From Pyruvatibacter mobilis (GTDB lineage Bacteria; Pseudomonadota; Alphaproteobacteria; CGMCC-115125): 64,000 nucleotides of DNA. The notes below the pieces were generated by a model, which saw nothing but the letters and a program-made list of their open reading frames with translations, was not told the origin of the DNA and did no database searches. Shown one piece after another: positions 11,873 through 19,738 of this stretch. How positions within the stretch are numbered: the stretch's first letter is position 1; each line of letters opens with the position of its first letter. Both the position numbers and the translations under genes were made by a program. The stretch covers positions 3,203,501-3,267,500 of the forward strand of contig NZ_CP051630.1 of the NCBI RefSeq assembly GCF_012848855.1, in the 5' to 3' direction.

Positions 11873-12064
11873 ATGGGTGGATTGCTGCGCGGGATCGTTA
11901 TCCTGCTTTTCTGGGTGGTGCTTGGCGCGCTTGTGCTGGCGGCGGTGAGTGCCGACGCACGTGACGTGCTGGAGGACTACATCCCCTTCTTTGATGTGGC
12001 GGACCCCGTGATCGACTGGCTGTCGGACTTCCTCAGCGATTTGTGGGACGCCCTCATCGGCTAG
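11873..12064 (+). CDS. Small single-pass membrane protein, unknown function
   Basis: A protein of 63 residues with a GGGGGAGA ribosome-binding site about 8 nt before the ATG, which supports translation. Residues 4-27 (LLRGIVILLFWVVLGALVLAAV) form one transmembrane helix. The acidic C-terminal part (DARDVLEDYIPFFDVADPVIDWL and on) looks amphipathic, with regularly spaced D/W/L. I do not recognise a family. It lies 60 bp after the SIMPL gene in the same direction, so a functional link is possible but unproven. Confidence 0.6.
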   Translation: MGGLLRGIVILLFWVVLGALVLAAVSADARDVLEDYIPFFDVADPVIDWLSDFLSDLWDALIG

Positions 12065-12202
12065 CCGCGCACGCCGCTCGCGGTGCGCGGCGCATTCCTG
12101 CGAACTTTCCCGCCTGCCCGCCCTTGCGGATCGCCCCGCCTCGCGGCTATTGTCCGCGCCCTGTCGACCCCGGGGCCGCGAAGCGCCGCCCCGAACCCCC
12201 GC

Positions 12203-12415
<213 letters not shown>

Positions 12416-12430
12416 TTGAGGCCAGGTGCC

Positions 12431-12946
12431 TCAACTGATTGCGGCCATCAGCGTATCGATGGGGAGGAAGAGGGTGCGGCTGTCCTCGGGAAATTCGAGA
12501 AACTCCGCATGCTGCAGGTAGAATGATCTGGCGGCGTCGCTTTTTGCTTGGATGAGCACAGCGCTGATGCCGATGGTTTGTGCTGCCAGCGCCACGCGAC
12601 GCAAGGCGTCCGCCAACAGATCTGAGCCTAGGCCGCGTCCGGCATAGGCCCGGTCGACAGCCAATCGCCCGATTATCGAAACCGGGATTGTGTCGGGCGC
12701 ATTACGCCGCAGCCGCCCGGGAGCGGCTGCTCGTGCCACTGCGCCGGCGGAGAGGGAATAGTAGGCCGCGACGCGGTCGCCTTGGCAGATTACGTAGGTG
12801 CGGGAGAAACGGCTTTCGTTTTTCAGGGCGCGCTTTGCCAGCCAGTGGTCAAGGGCCGGCTCCCCGCAGTCAAAGCCTTCCACCACATGATCTGTGGTCA
12901 GTGGTGCGGGCGCGGATAGTGGCAGCCCGACCGAAGGGCTTGCCAT
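12431..12946 (-). CDS. GNAT toxin of a type II toxin-antitoxin pair (TacT/AtaT-like)
   Basis: A protein of 171 residues. Members of this GNAT group acetylate the aminoacyl group of charged tRNAs and stop translation. Family features are the LTTDHVVEGFDCGEPALDHWLAKRA start, YVICQGDRVAAYYSLSAGAVAR, and the acetyl-CoA site IGRLAVDRAYAGRGLGSDLL (R-G-x-G-L-G). KSDAARSFYLQHAEFLEFPED follows, with the catalytic Tyr region. The antitoxin stop codon directly abuts this ATG, with no gap, and the operon order is antitoxin first. Confidence 0.88.
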   Translation of the reverse strand: MASPSVGLPLSAPAPLTTDHVVEGFDCGEPALDHWLAKRALKNESRFSRTYVICQGDRVAAYYSLSAGAVARAAAPGRLRRNAPDTIPVSIIGRLAVDRAYAGRGLGSDLLADALRRVALAAQTIGISAVLIQAKSDAARSFYLQHAEFLEFPEDSRTLFLPIDTLMAAIS

Positions 12947-13258
12947 TCAGTCCTGCCACCCGGGCTTGCGGCTCATGAGTGCGCGTAGCTTGGGGCCTGC
13001 GGACGGGGGATTATCAAGTGCATCCACGAAGGCATTGAATGCCGTGTCGTCCAGCGCAAAAAGCCGCTGGTCCAGCAGCACATCCGTGGCTTCGCGCCGG
13101 GCGCTTTCCACCATGAACTCGGTGCGGGTCTTACCCAATGCAGCGGCTGCCTGGTCAATCAGCTGGCGCGTGCCGGCCTCGATGCGCAGATTTATGCTGC
13201 GCTTTTGGTCCGCACTGTGAGCGGCTGACGAAGGGGAGGCTGTGGGTATCTGTACCAT
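12947..13258 (-). CDS. DUF1778 antitoxin (TacA/AtaR-like)
   Basis: A protein of 103 residues with a ribbon-helix-helix N-terminal half (KRSINLRIEAGTRQLIDQAAAALGKTRTEFMVESARREA) and a C-terminal toxin-wrapping tail (DDTAFNAFVDALDNPP). This is the standard DUF1778 layout. It precedes the GNAT toxin with no gap and should neutralise it and autorepress the operon. The first 18 residues are low complexity, and no better downstream start is seen. Confidence 0.88.
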   Translation of the reverse strand: MVQIPTASPSSAAHSADQKRSINLRIEAGTRQLIDQAAAALGKTRTEFMVESARREATDVLLDQRLFALDDTAFNAFVDALDNPPSAGPKLRALMSRKPGWQD

Positions 13259-13264
13259 GCGTAT

Positions 13265-13293
13265 AGAATTATCGTTTGTGGGTACATTGTCAA
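13265..13293 (-). promoter_or_regulatory. Candidate sigma-70 promoter of the toxin-antitoxin operon
   Basis: On the minus strand a perfect TTGACA (13293-13288) lies 30 bp upstream of the antitoxin ATG. AT-rich -10 candidates follow: AATTCT with a 17-bp spacer, or GATAAT with a short 14-bp spacer. Transcription would start very close to the ATG, giving a short or absent leader. Confidence 0.4.
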
Positions 13294-13389
13294 TACAAAA
13301 CTGGAGTTTGTCGGTGCGAGCGACTAGGAATGGCGATGCGAATTAGGAGAAGTCCTCATACAACGCTAATAGCCTTCCTTCTCGCGATG

Positions 13390-13980
13390 TCATTGATGGA
13401 AGTCTTGAAGTAATGACCTGTATTCATCAGAATCTTTATGTTCTATGAGAAACGCACCGTAGGTCATAATCTCATTGAACTGAGCAGTTGTTCTTGTAAC
13501 GACGCGTCTTCCGCGTGTGTCCGTATTTCCATTATGGATCAATATAGTACCGTTCACACGGTGGAGCGCGTCGATCGCGATGGATATCAGGTTCTTTATT
13601 TCTTGATGGGGTGGTAATTCTTCGGTGCTGGTTTTGAGATCAGCGTGAGAGAGATGTTTGTCTCTGTATTTCCGAAGTGCCTTGATCGCAAGTTTGTCTG
13701 AATCTGTAATGACGGATTTTCCAACAACTTTCTCGACCCTATCTACACAGAAATTCTCATGCATACCGTTGCGACCCTGTGTTGCTGGGTCGAATAAGCG
13801 AATAATTCGTGCGCACAGACTGTCGACTATCAGGACATACATAGTGTTGAAGAATGGGCGCGCGTGTTTTATGCGGTATTTTATTTTTTCATCAAATATA
13901 CACTCGTCCAAAATCTGAAATATGATCTGAGCTGAATATAGTTCCGACTCAAACCGCTCCTGCATTTCGATGGGATCCAT
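13390..13980 (-). CDS. Hypothetical alpha-helical protein with HEPN-like motif (AbiU2-like)
   Basis: A protein of 196 residues, predicted mostly helical, with no signal peptide or transmembrane segment. R106-D-K-H-L-S-H112 fits the R-x4-6-H motif of HEPN ribonucleases, and the overall pattern (long N-terminal helices, KYRDKHLSHAD, then a C-terminal helical part) resembles AbiU2-type proteins. That assignment is tentative. The gene and its flanks are clearly more AT-rich than the neighbourhood and use rarer codons, suggesting horizontal acquisition. No partner antitoxin is adjacent; the DUF1778/GNAT pair lies 131 bp downstream. Confidence 0.6.
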   Translation of the reverse strand: MDPIEMQERFESELYSAQIIFQILDECIFDEKIKYRIKHARPFFNTMYVLIVDSLCARIIRLFDPATQGRNGMHENFCVDRVEKVVGKSVITDSDKLAIKALRKYRDKHLSHADLKTSTEELPPHQEIKNLISIAIDALHRVNGTILIHNGNTDTRGRRVVTRTTAQFNEIMTYGAFLIEHKDSDEYRSLLQDFHQ

Positions 13981-14085
13981 TTGGACATTTTTCTCGCAAA
14001 AACCTATGCGCAGGCACGAAAGGCAAGCGGCAAGAGGTGCTTGATGGGTTCTCGCATAATGTTGCCGCCACGCTGATGTTCTGCG

Positions 14086-14439
14086 CTACTGCGGAAAGTT
14101 CGGCCGGTCCTCGTTGTAGTGCGCGGCCAGGTAGTCGAGGATTTTTGAGCGCTCGGGGTCTTCGATGTCGTGCATGCCCTGTTCTTCCACCATCCACACC
14201 AGCAGCTCGTCCCAGCCGTCGCGGGTAAGGCCCTGCTGAGCGATGATGCGTTCGGAGTGGCAGGCGACGCAGTTGTAATAGGTCTCCTCGACACCCTCGG
14301 CGACTTTCAGCACGCCGAACTCGCTTTCCTCTTCTTCGACAGTGTCCTGGGCGCGGGCGCCGTTCTGCGCCGGGACCAGGGCGAAAGCCAGGCCGGTGGC
14401 GATCAGCAGGGCGGCTGCTGTAAGGCGGGGATGGGTCAT
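14086..14439 (-). CDS. sorB: Sulfite dehydrogenase cytochrome c subunit (SorB-like)
   Basis: A protein of 117 residues from the ATG at 14439, which has an AGGAG site about 9 nt upstream. The frame is open far upstream, but only this start gives a signal peptide (about residues 1-30, ending NGARA). The c-type haem motif C57-V-A-C60-H61 lies in YYNCVACHSERIIAQQG, and M83 or M89 could be the axial ligand. It should accept electrons from the molybdenum subunit encoded just upstream and pass them to cytochrome c. Periplasmic. Confidence 0.82.
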   Translation of the reverse strand: MTHPRLTAAALLIATGLAFALVPAQNGARAQDTVEEEESEFGVLKVAEGVEETYYNCVACHSERIIAQQGLTRDGWDELLVWMVEEQGMHDIEDPERSKILDYLAAHYNEDRPNFPQ

Positions 14440-14457
14440 GCGCGGAGGCTCCTTTCC

Positions 14458-14468
14458 GGGGGGGGGGG
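14458..14468. repeat. G11 homopolymer tract
   Basis: Eleven consecutive G (C on the coding strand) lie between the inter-cistronic hairpin and the sorB ribosome-binding site. Such tracts are prone to slipped-strand length change. It is outside the coding sequence, so a length change would alter leader spacing, not reading frame. Confidence 0.9.
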
Positions 14469-14476
14469 CAGGCGAA

Positions 14477-14503
14477 GGGGCGGGAGAGAATGTCTCCCGC
14501 CCC
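14477..14503 (-). terminator. Inter-cistronic hairpin between sorA and sorB
   Basis: A perfect 11-bp stem (GGGGCGGGAGA at 14477-14487, TCTCCCGCCCC at 14493-14503) with a 5-nt loop lies 52 bp past the sorA stop. On the minus strand no T-run follows. It is therefore better read as an mRNA-stabilising or attenuating stem that could set the sorA/sorB ratio, not a full terminator. Confidence 0.6.
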
Positions 14504-14554
14504 TTGTCGTTCATCTTGCGGTGCAACGATGGTTGGGACGATGGGTCCGGCAGG

Positions 14555-15862
14555 TCAGGCGACCCGCAGGGCCACCCGGTGCATGGTGTTGTTGAGGTAG
14601 CCCTTGGGGTTCCAGTTGATGGCGAAGGGCTGCATGTCGCCGTCGCTGTCGGTCGCCCGGGCCCATACCTCGTAATAACCGGCTTGCGGGAATTCGAGGT
14701 TGATGCGCCAGTTCTGCCAGGCCCCGTCATTCACCGGGGCGTCCAGCTCGGCCTTTTGCCAGGTGGTGCCGAAATCCATCGATACGTCCACGGCCTCAAT
14801 CGTCCGGTCGCCGGACCAGGCATGGCCGTGCACTTCCACGCTTCGCCCCGACTCCGTGTTGGTCTGCGGGCTGGTGATCAGTGACTTCACCGGCATCCGC
14901 TCGATGATGACGAAGTCCGCCTTGTCGACGTCCTCACCCGGCGCCACGGGCCGGTTGGGCACGCGATAGGAGGTGCCGGTCATCTTCGGGCCGTCATGCA
15001 CCTGGTCGCGCAGATAGATGCGGGTCAGCCATTTCTGTGAGCAGGAGCCGGGCCAGCCGGGCACCACAAGGCGCAACGGTGCCCCGTTCTGCGGATGCAG
15101 TGCATCGCCATTCATTTCGAAGGCGATCAACACATTGTCGGTCATCGCCTTGTCGATGGGCAGGCCGCGGGAGATCGGCAGCTTGTCCGGGTCGCCGCTG
15201 AGATGCGTGTCGGCACCCACATGGGCCGTATAGACCACACCATCCTGCACGCCGGCCTTCTCCAGCACGTCCTTGAGGCGGACGCCCGTCCATTCGGAGC
15301 AGGCCACGGCCCCCAGCGTCCACTGATTGCCTTTTGCGGGCGGGTTGAAGGCCGCACGGCCATTGCCGCCGCACTCAATGGTGAGTGCCATGGTCACGAC
15401 CTCGAACTGGTTTCTGAGGTCGTCGATCGACAGCGTCATCGGATTGTCCACCATGCCGTCAATGGTGAGCTGCCAGGTGGCGGCGTCCATGTCGGCGGGC
15501 GGCACGCCATTGTTGCGGATGAAGTGCCGGTTGGTGGGGGTAATCGCATCGTCAAGAAGATGCGCCGGCGTCTCCGCGTTGATCGGCCGGTCGTTGAGCA
15601 GGGTCAGCCCGTCCTTGCCGACCAGCACATCATCTTCGGCGAAGGCTGCGGGGATCATGCCTTGCGGGTAGTTGCGGTGAAACGGCACCGCCATGCCCAG
15701 CATGGTGCCCAGTGTTGTCAGGCCCGCGCCTTTGAGAAAGCCGCGCCGGTCGTTGTGGGCGATGCGGCCGAAGAATTCGAGATCCGCCCGTTCGGGATTG
15801 TCGGCAAAGAACGCGCCGGCAGAAGGGATATCTTGTTTAGTTACAGGTTCGTCTCCGTCCAT
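14555..15862 (-). CDS. sorA: Sulfite dehydrogenase molybdopterin subunit (SorA/SoxC family)
   Basis: A protein of 435 residues from the ATG at 15862, which has GGGAG 8 nt upstream. A twin-arginine signal lies inside the N-terminus (DRRGFLKGAGLTTLGTMLG, about residues 38-56), after a 37-residue leader as in SoxC/SorA proteins. The molybdenum-ligating Cys is C164 in TIECGGNGRA. GDALHPQNGAPLRLVVPGWPG and SCSQKWLTRI are typical of the sulfite oxidase fold, followed by a C-terminal dimerisation domain (about 310-420). Paired with the cytochrome gene, it should oxidise sulfite to sulfate in the periplasm. It is divergent from an AraC regulator. Confidence 0.9.
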   Translation of the reverse strand: MDGDEPVTKQDIPSAGAFFADNPERADLEFFGRIAHNDRRGFLKGAGLTTLGTMLGMAVPFHRNYPQGMIPAAFAEDDVLVGKDGLTLLNDRPINAETPAHLLDDAITPTNRHFIRNNGVPPADMDAATWQLTIDGMVDNPMTLSIDDLRNQFEVVTMALTIECGGNGRAAFNPPAKGNQWTLGAVACSEWTGVRLKDVLEKAGVQDGVVYTAHVGADTHLSGDPDKLPISRGLPIDKAMTDNVLIAFEMNGDALHPQNGAPLRLVVPGWPGSCSQKWLTRIYLRDQVHDGPKMTGTSYRVPNRPVAPGEDVDKADFVIIERMPVKSLITSPQTNTESGRSVEVHGHAWSGDRTIEAVDVSMDFGTTWQKAELDAPVNDGAWQNWRINLEFPQAGYYEVWARATDSDGDMQPFAINWNPKGYLNNTMHRVALRVA

Positions 15863-16087
15863 GGCAGTCACTCCCTGGATGGGCCTGATTTGTCGTTGGC
15901 GACCGACCTGACGTCGGCGAATGCGGCCCCGGCCCCTTGATGCCGCGATTTAGTTTGATGAATTTCACACTAAAAATCGGGGTTATGCAAACGGATGTAT
16001 CCGGACCGGCTTCTCCATTGGCCCGATGCGGCCGTTGTGCGAGCCTGACAGGCCGTTGTGGCGGGTTCAGATGGCCGGGCAGGTTTC

Positions 16088-16801
16088 ATGAGTGATTTCG
16101 GCGACCCCTTTGTCAGTTCCTTGTTTCCGTTCGCATCCGAACGGCTGCAGGCTCATGCCTTGCCTGCGATGTCTGTGCTGCAGGGGCTTGATGGGCCGAT
16201 CCTGCTCGAAACAGGAGCCGCGCGGGTTGAAGGCGACGTACTGCTCGTGCGGCAGGATATCCATCATCAGGTATGGATCGGGGGACGGGCCCGCATCCTC
16301 AATCTCACCGGTCTGGCTTATCCGTTTGGGGATGAGCTGGCCCGCCCGCTGACCGGCCCGCTCAGGCATGTCGCTCTGGATGCTCTTCTGGGAGACAGGG
16401 CTGCGCTGGCAGAATTGCGCCTGTGGCTCGGCCACCGGCAGCCGGCCTGTCCGGATGACATTGCCAGGGTCCTGCGCCGGGTGGGGGCTGATCCAATGGT
16501 GCGCATGTCGCAGCAGGAACTGGCGGCAAGCCTTGGCATGGAGCGCACGCGGGCTCTTCGCTACTTCAAGAGCGCCACCGGGATGACCTTCCGGAGGTTC
16601 AAGTCATGGTCTGCTTTGCAGGATGCTGCCCGCCAATTGATGGGCGGCGGGCTCGTTCGCGATGCGGCGCTCGACAACGGCTTTGCCGACAGTGCGCATC
16701 TGTCGCGTAGTTTCCGGGTCACTCTCGGCCTCACCCCGCGGGATGCAGTCGCGGGATATCGCGCTGCCATCGGCGCGGCGTCTCAGTCTTGCCAGGCCTG
16801 A
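16088..16801 (+). CDS. AraC-family transcriptional regulator
   Basis: A protein of 237 residues from the ATG at 16088 (GTG at 16058 is also possible). The N-terminal part (about 1-130) resembles a cupin-like or unknown sensor region. The C-terminal part carries the two AraC helix-turn-helices: MSQQELAASLGMERTRALRYFKSATGMTFRRF and VRDAALDNGFADSAHLSRSFRVTLGLTPRD. It is divergent from sorA with a 225-bp gap, so it may regulate sorAB; this is inferred from position only. Confidence 0.85.
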   Translation: MSDFGDPFVSSLFPFASERLQAHALPAMSVLQGLDGPILLETGAARVEGDVLLVRQDIHHQVWIGGRARILNLTGLAYPFGDELARPLTGPLRHVALDALLGDRAALAELRLWLGHRQPACPDDIARVLRRVGADPMVRMSQQELAASLGMERTRALRYFKSATGMTFRRFKSWSALQDAARQLMGGGLVRDAALDNGFADSAHLSRSFRVTLGLTPRDAVAGYRAAIGAASQSCQA

Positions 16802-16883
16802 TCCGCCGCACGTTTGTTCTACGCCGCACCGGCCCCTCCGTGATTTCTGGGTCCATTACCAATGGAAATGCGGAGCAAAGCCG

Positions 16884-17315
16884 ATGCCGGCAGCAGCAGA
16901 TATACTTGAAACACCGGACACGCAGGCCCTGTTCGAGCGGTACCACCTGGGTTGGGAGACACGGGATCCGAAGCTGATTGCCTCGCTTCATTCCGCCGAT
17001 ACCGTGTTCCATGTCCATGATGGCTCCGAGCCCGTCGTCGGGCGGGATGAACTCCTGTCCCATTGCGCCGGCCTGTTCGAGCAGTACGACTTTTCCCTGG
17101 AGCGGGGCCGCCTTTTGTGTGGCAGTGATTTCTGGGTCTTTGAATGGCAGATGGTGATGAATTTCACAGGCACCGACGGCGTGCCGTTCACCGCCACATG
17201 CGAGATGCTGGACGTGGTCACCCTGAATGAGGCGGGCGAAGTTGTTCGCAAGGATGTCTTCGTCAATGGCGCCCAGCAGCAGGCCGCCTTTATGCGTGCG
17301 GGGATCTCCCTCTAA
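16884..17315 (+). CDS. NTF2/SnoaL-like fold protein
   Basis: A protein of 143 residues from the ATG at 16884, with GGAG 8 nt upstream. The pattern (LFERYHLGWETRDPKLIASLHSADTVFHVHDGSEPVVGRDELLSH) is the N-terminal helix and cone of a SnoaL/NTF2-like fold, followed by beta-strands (FWVFEWQMVMNFTG, VPFTATCEMLDVVTL). Such proteins are small isomerases, hydrolases or ligand binders. The substrate here is unknown. It is 83 bp downstream of the AraC gene, possibly its target. Confidence 0.72.
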   Translation: MPAAADILETPDTQALFERYHLGWETRDPKLIASLHSADTVFHVHDGSEPVVGRDELLSHCAGLFEQYDFSLERGRLLCGSDFWVFEWQMVMNFTGTDGVPFTATCEMLDVVTLNEAGEVVRKDVFVNGAQQQAAFMRAGISL

Positions 17316-17340
17316 GGCCCGGCGTAAACGCCTGCCTCTC

Positions 17341-17387
17341 CACATGAAAACGGGGGCCCGGACGATTCTCCTGGGCCCCCGCATGTG
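17341..17387 (+). terminator. Large hairpin downstream of the SnoaL-like gene
   Basis: Two nested stems, CACATG (17341-17346) with CATGTG (17382-17387) and CGGGGGCCC (17351-17359) with GGGCCCCCG (17373-17381), are separated on one side by AAAA. There is no T-run, so this is either a terminator of an unusual kind or an mRNA-stability element. The rest of the 302-bp gap (17316-17617) before the TauD gene holds nothing I recognise except that gene's ribosome-binding site. Confidence 0.5.
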
Positions 17388-17617
17388 CGGCGCAGTCGGC
17401 AGGGGCGCGCCTCCAATGTCTGGGTGGCCATGCGCGGGATGGTGCGCAGATGAAGGACGTGCCTTGCCGTGCGGTAGATGATGTTGCGACAAGGTTATCG
17501 GCAAAGCCTGGATTAATGGATGTCTGCAAAGCGCTTGCGGCTATGCCGGATCCCCAACTAGCATCCAGGCAAAGGGGCGGCGGCAGACCGCCTGCGAGTG
17601 ATGCGGGAGGAGAAACC

Positions 17618-18514
17618 ATGGGCCAGTCATGGGATGTGAAACGGCTTGCGGGCACGTTGGGCGCGGAGGTAACGGGCATCAGGCTCGCGGAAATCGGCGC
17701 TGAGGAGACGGATGCGGTCAAGGCGCTGCTGTCCCAGCATAAAGTGCTGCTGTTTCCCGATCAGCACCTGTCGCCGGACGAGCATGTGGCCCTCGGGCAG
17801 AAGTTCGGTGAGCTGGAGGGGGCGCACCCCAACCTCGCTAAGCCCGGCATGCCGAGCCCGCACATTTTCGAGCTCAAGGCGACGGAGGGCGGCATTGCCG
17901 ACGAGTGGCATACGGATCTGACGTTTACGGAGCACCCGCCGCTGATGTCGATCCTCAACATGGTCGCCTGCCCGGAGGCCGGGGGTGACACCATGTGGAC
18001 TGATCTCATCGCCGCCTACAATGACCTGTCAGAACCCATGCAGGAGATGCTGGACGGGCTTACGGCGCTGCATGATGCCCGTCCGCATGGCAATCGCGAC
18101 GCAATGGCAATTCATCCGGTGGTGCGCGTCCATCCGACAACCGGTGAGAAAGCGCTTTATGTCAATGAGCACTTCACCCGCCGCATCGTCGAGATGAATC
18201 CGTTTGAGAGTGAGGCGCTTCTCGCCTTCCTCACACGCTGGGTTCAAAACCCGCGCTTCACCGTGCGCCTCCACTGGACGGAGGGCGCCATCGGCATGTG
18301 GGACAACCGGGTCACGCAGCATTTCGTCATCAATGATTTTATCGGCGAGCGGGTCATCCAGCGCGTCACGGTGCTGGGGGATGATCCACAGGGGGCGGGC
18401 GCCCCGCGCTGGCGGCCCTGGACAGAGCGGGCGACGATCTCCGCCACCAGCCATTGGGATGCGCAGCTCTACCGCTTCCTGAGGGACCGCGACAGCAAGC
18501 AGGCTGCTGAATAG
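17618..18514 (+). CDS. TauD/TfdA-family Fe(II)/2-oxoglutarate dioxygenase
   Basis: A protein of 298 residues from the ATG at 17618, which follows a strong GGGAGGAG site. The iron triad is intact (H98-x-D100 in EWHTDLTF, distal H235 in RVTQHFVIND) and R249 (IQRVTV) fits the 2-oxoglutarate-binding Arg. Family members hydroxylate taurine, alkyl sulfates, aryloxyacetates or similar compounds, releasing sulfite or an aldehyde. With sulfite dehydrogenase 2 kb away, a sulfonate or sulfate ester substrate is plausible but not shown. It appears to be transcribed alone. Confidence 0.88.
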   Translation: MGQSWDVKRLAGTLGAEVTGIRLAEIGAEETDAVKALLSQHKVLLFPDQHLSPDEHVALGQKFGELEGAHPNLAKPGMPSPHIFELKATEGGIADEWHTDLTFTEHPPLMSILNMVACPEAGGDTMWTDLIAAYNDLSEPMQEMLDGLTALHDARPHGNRDAMAIHPVVRVHPTTGEKALYVNEHFTRRIVEMNPFESEALLAFLTRWVQNPRFTVRLHWTEGAIGMWDNRVTQHFVINDFIGERVIQRVTVLGDDPQGAGAPRWRPWTERATISATSHWDAQLYRFLRDRDSKQAAE

Positions 18515-18669
18515 TTCCGCCGAAAGTTGCTTCCTTTTCCGGCTGTGACCGGTATTTCGCTGGCCTAGTTTGCATGGCCGGGCGCAATGGCACCGTTGAT
18601 CCGGTTCAGATTGCTTTCACTGACAACTCCGAAATCATGACCTTCGATGAAGAGGCTGCTTGACGAGTT

Positions 18670-18706
18670 TAGGTCAAATGTCCTAATTGGTTGGACATTC
18701 GTCCTA
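18670..18706 (+). promoter_or_regulatory. Operator-like inverted repeat upstream of the TetR gene
   Basis: The arms TAGGTCAAATGTCC (18670-18683) and GGACATTCGTCCTA (18693-18706) match at 12 of 14 positions as an inverted repeat around a 9-bp spacer. The site ends 16 bp before the tetR ATG, where an autoregulatory TetR operator is expected. The region is more AT-rich than its surroundings. Confidence 0.7.
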
Positions 18707-18722
18707 GAAATGAAAGAGCGTC

Positions 18723-19361
18723 ATGGTAACCGGGAGGCCCGCAGTCGGGCGAAAGAACGTCGATGCCGGAAAGACTGCCGGCAAGGGCGGCGGACAGACG
18801 CGGGAGCTCATCCTCGCTGTGGCCGACCGGTTGTTCTACGAGCGTGGCTTTGAAGCCACGTCATTCGCTGACATCGCCGGTGTTGCCGGGCTGTCGCGTG
18901 GCAATTTCTACTATCACTTCAAGACCAAGGACGAGATCCTGGATGCAGTGATCGATCTGAGGCTGGCCAATACGCGGGCCATGCTGCGTGACTGGCAAGC
19001 GGAGTCCGACAGCCCGCGGGACCGGATTGTCAGCTTCATCCGTATTCTGATCACAAACAGGGCCAGCATCATGGCGCATGGTTGCCCTGTCGGCACGCTC
19101 AATAATGAACTCGCCAAGCTTGAGCACGCCCATCGAGGACGGGCGCGTCAGGTCTTCACCCTTTTCCGGCGGTGGCTTGTTGGTCAGTTCGAGCAGCTTG
19201 GCTTCGCAGATGCTGCAGATGATCTGGCCATGCATGTGCTGATGCGCAGCCAGGGCGTTGCCGCTCTGGCGACCGCTTTTCGCGACAAGGCATTCGTCGC
19301 ACGCGAAGTTGACGACATGTGCCGCTGGCTGGATGCCGAGATTGCCAGACTAAGGCACTGA
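18723..19361 (+). CDS. TetR/AcrR-family transcriptional regulator
   Basis: A protein of 212 residues. The N-terminal helix-turn-helix domain is clear: RELILAVADRLFYERGFEATSFADIAGVAGLSRGNFYYHFKTKDEILDAVI. The C-terminal ligand domain contains AHGCPVGTLNNELAKLE, found in YcdC-like TetR proteins that also share the GCPxGTL motif. It probably represses itself and the YciI-like gene through the operator upstream. The ligand is unknown. Confidence 0.9.
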   Translation: MVTGRPAVGRKNVDAGKTAGKGGGQTRELILAVADRLFYERGFEATSFADIAGVAGLSRGNFYYHFKTKDEILDAVIDLRLANTRAMLRDWQAESDSPRDRIVSFIRILITNRASIMAHGCPVGTLNNELAKLEHAHRGRARQVFTLFRRWLVGQFEQLGFADAADDLAMHVLMRSQGVAALATAFRDKAFVAREVDDMCRWLDAEIARLRH

Positions 19362-19413
19362 CCCCGGTTGTTTTCGGTGCCTGTGAAAGGTGCCTGACCT
19401 TGGAGTAAGCATA

Positions 19414-19704
19414 ATGTTTATCGTCGTATTGCGGTTCGGAGCGAACAAAGCAAAGGCGCCTGAGTTCATGGATGCCCACAACGCATGGATAGCCCGTGGC
19501 TTCGACGACGGTGTGTTCCTTCTTGTGGGCGGTTTGCAGCCGCAACAGGGCGGTGTCTTTCTCGCTCAGGCCACGGACCGTCCCGCGCTTGAGGCCTTCA
19601 TCCGGCAGGACCCGTTCGTCAAACACGGCATCGTCGAGATGGATGTGTTGGAAGTGGCCCCGGGCCGGGTCGATGCACGGCTGGATTTCCTGAAAGCAGC
19701 CTGA
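19414..19704 (+). CDS. YciI-like protein
   Basis: A protein of 96 residues from the ATG at 19414, preceded by TGGAGTAAGC. It has the YciI ferredoxin-like fold pattern: MFIVVLRFGANKAKAPEFMDAHNAWIARGFDDGVFLLVGGLQPQQGG at the N-terminus, then ALEAFIRQDPFVKHGIVEMDVLEVAPG. The conserved His and Asp (AHNAW, QDPF) of the family are present. The family's function is poorly known. It lies 52 bp after the TetR gene, probably in the same operon. Confidence 0.82.
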   Translation: MFIVVLRFGANKAKAPEFMDAHNAWIARGFDDGVFLLVGGLQPQQGGVFLAQATDRPALEAFIRQDPFVKHGIVEMDVLEVAPGRVDARLDFLKAA

Positions 19705-19738
19705 ACCCCCTGGGGCCGAAGCAGGGAAAGCCAAGACA

